This document shows positions 5,108 to 5,965 of a stretch of 5,965 nt of DNA, in pieces. Position 1 is the stretch's first letter. Every line of letters starts with the position of its first letter. The stretch spans positions 1-5,965 of the forward strand of contig JAQUUS010000109.1 in assembly GCA_028693775.1 (NCBI GenBank), read 5' to 3'. The DNA comes from Alphaproteobacteria bacterium. Lineage in GTDB: Bacteria > Pseudomonadota > Alphaproteobacteria > UBA9219. The notes below the pieces were generated by a model. The model was given only the letters and a program-made list of their open reading frames with translations. It was not told the DNA's origin and searched no databases. The translations under genes and the position numbers were made by a program.

Positions 5108-5965
5108 GCCGGAAACTCCATATCAAGACGTGGGGCTGCCAGATGAACGCCTATGACTCGGGGCGCATGGCGGACGTTTTGAAGCCTCTGGGGTATGCCG
5201 TTTCGGATACGGCTGAGGATGCGGATCTTGTCATCTTCAACACTTGCCACATTCGCGAAAAAGCCGCGCAGAAGCTTTATTCGGAACTGGGGCGGTTGAA
5301 GCCCTTGCAGGAGGCCAGAGCCGCAAAAGGCGAGAAGATGATCGTCGCCGTGGCGGGATGCGTGGCGCAGGCGGAAGGCGAAGAGATTCAGCGCCGCGCG
5401 CCTTTTGTGGACATCGTTTTGGGGCCGCAAACGTATCACCGGCTTCCCGAGCTTTTGGCGCGCGCCGTGCGTGAGACCAAGGGCGTTCTGGATACCGATT
5501 TTCCGGTTGAGCCGAAGTTCGATTTTTTGCCCGCGCCTTCGGCGGGCAGCGTCAGCGCATTCCTTGCCGTGCAGGAAGGCTGCGACAATTTTTGCACCTA
5601 TTGCGTCGTTCCCTATACGCGCGGCGCGGAATATTCGAGACCGCCCGAAGCCGTTATCGCCGAGGCGCAAACGCTCGTTGCGGGCGGCGCGCGCGAAATC
5701 ACGCTTTTGGGACAGAACGTCAACTCCTATCACGGCACGGCCGCCGACGGGAAAACATGGGGGCTGGCCGGGGTTTTGCGCAGGCTGGCCGAAATGCAGG
5801 GACTCAAACGCTTGCGCATGATGACGTCGCATCCGCGCGATATGGGCGACGATTTGATTGCCGTTTTTCGCGACGAACCGAAGATGATGCCTTATTTGCA
5901 TCTGCCCGTTCAGAGCGGTTCGGACGCCGTTCTGGACGCCATGAACAGAAAGCATACCGGCGACG
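5104..5965 (+). CDS. miaB: tRNA-2-methylthio-N6-isopentenyladenosine37 synthase (MiaB), partial
   Basis: The first 287 residues are present and the gene runs off the right edge (about 440-470 residues are usual). MiaB is a radical-SAM methylthiotransferase with two iron-sulfur clusters that adds the 2-methylthio group to i6A37 of tRNAs reading U-starting codons. The N-terminal UPF0004 domain shows KTWGCQMN (C12), NTCHIREKA (C48) and AGCVAQ (C86), which hold the auxiliary cluster. The radical-SAM motif GCDNFCTYC follows (C160, C164, C167), then VPYTRG, LLGQNVNSY (201-209), TSHPRD (241-246) and HLPVQSGSD (266-274). The NTCHIREKA form and plsC neighbourhood fit alphaproteobacteria. ATG 5104 overlaps the upstream stop (ATGA) and has only a weak Shine-Dalgarno, so translational coupling is likely. 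The TRAM domain lies outside the window. Confidence 0.96.
   Translation, partial: MSRKLHIKTWGCQMNAYDSGRMADVLKPLGYAVSDTAEDADLVIFNTCHIREKAAQKLYSELGRLKPLQEARAAKGEKMIVAVAGCVAQAEGEEIQRRAPFVDIVLGPQTYHRLPELLARAVRETKGVLDTDFPVEPKFDFLPAPSAGSVSAFLAVQEGCDNFCTYCVVPYTRGAEYSRPPEAVIAEAQTLVAGGAREITLLGQNVNSYHGTAADGKTWGLAGVLRRLAEMQGLKRLRMMTSHPRDMGDDLIAVFRDEPKMMPYLHLPVQSGSDAVLDAMNRKHTGD

Noticed and set aside
4831..5955. Open frame of 374 codons on the - strand, antisense to miaB and the GDT1-family gene
   Set aside because: It covers the convincing miaB and transporter genes on the + strand, and its product is motif-free and compositionally artefactual.

Overview
The window looks like a piece of an alphaproteobacterial chromosome, moderately GC-rich, gene-dense and without mobile elements. 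The assignment rests on the MiaB sequence (NTCHIREKA, AGCVAQAEGEEI and the following GPQTYHRLP are typical of alphaproteobacterial MiaB) and on plsC lying close to miaB, a neighbourhood common in that class. I cannot name the genus. No phage, IS, CRISPR, tRNA or rRNA signal is visible.

Layout: (1) The last 29 codons of an unrecognised + strand gene, then plsC (112-960, +), a 1-acylglycerol-3-phosphate acyltransferase of phospholipid synthesis. (2) A convergent 400-residue protein of unknown family with an HEAAH zinc-protease-like motif (957-2159, -). Its stop codon and that of plsC share one CTAG palindrome. (3) A 233-bp spacer holding a C/G-rich inverted-repeat element, a canonical G-quadruplex motif, and a possible promoter for the HEAAH gene. 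(4) ilvB (2393-4153, -), the large subunit of acetolactate synthase. No small-subunit gene follows it, and the usual active-site Trp of the MVRQW motif is Val. (5) A 297-bp divergent intergenic region with an apparently complete transcription attenuator for ilvB: a TTGACA-type promoter, a 16-residue leader peptide with a Val-Leu-Leu-Val run, a long hairpin around the leader stop codon, a possible antiterminator, a rho-independent terminator, and then a strong ribosome binding site. (6) A GDT1/TMEM165 (UPF0016) family membrane protein (4451-5107, +), probably a Mn2+ or Ca2+ transporter, whose stop overlaps the start of miaB (5104 to the window end, +), a radical-SAM tRNA methylthiotransferase.

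Functionally the window is mostly housekeeping: membrane lipid synthesis, branched-chain amino acid synthesis, cation homeostasis and tRNA modification. The best candidate for something undescribed is the ilvB regulatory leader combined with a stand-alone, active-site-variant IlvB. The second is the HEAAH protein, which I cannot assign to a known peptidase family.
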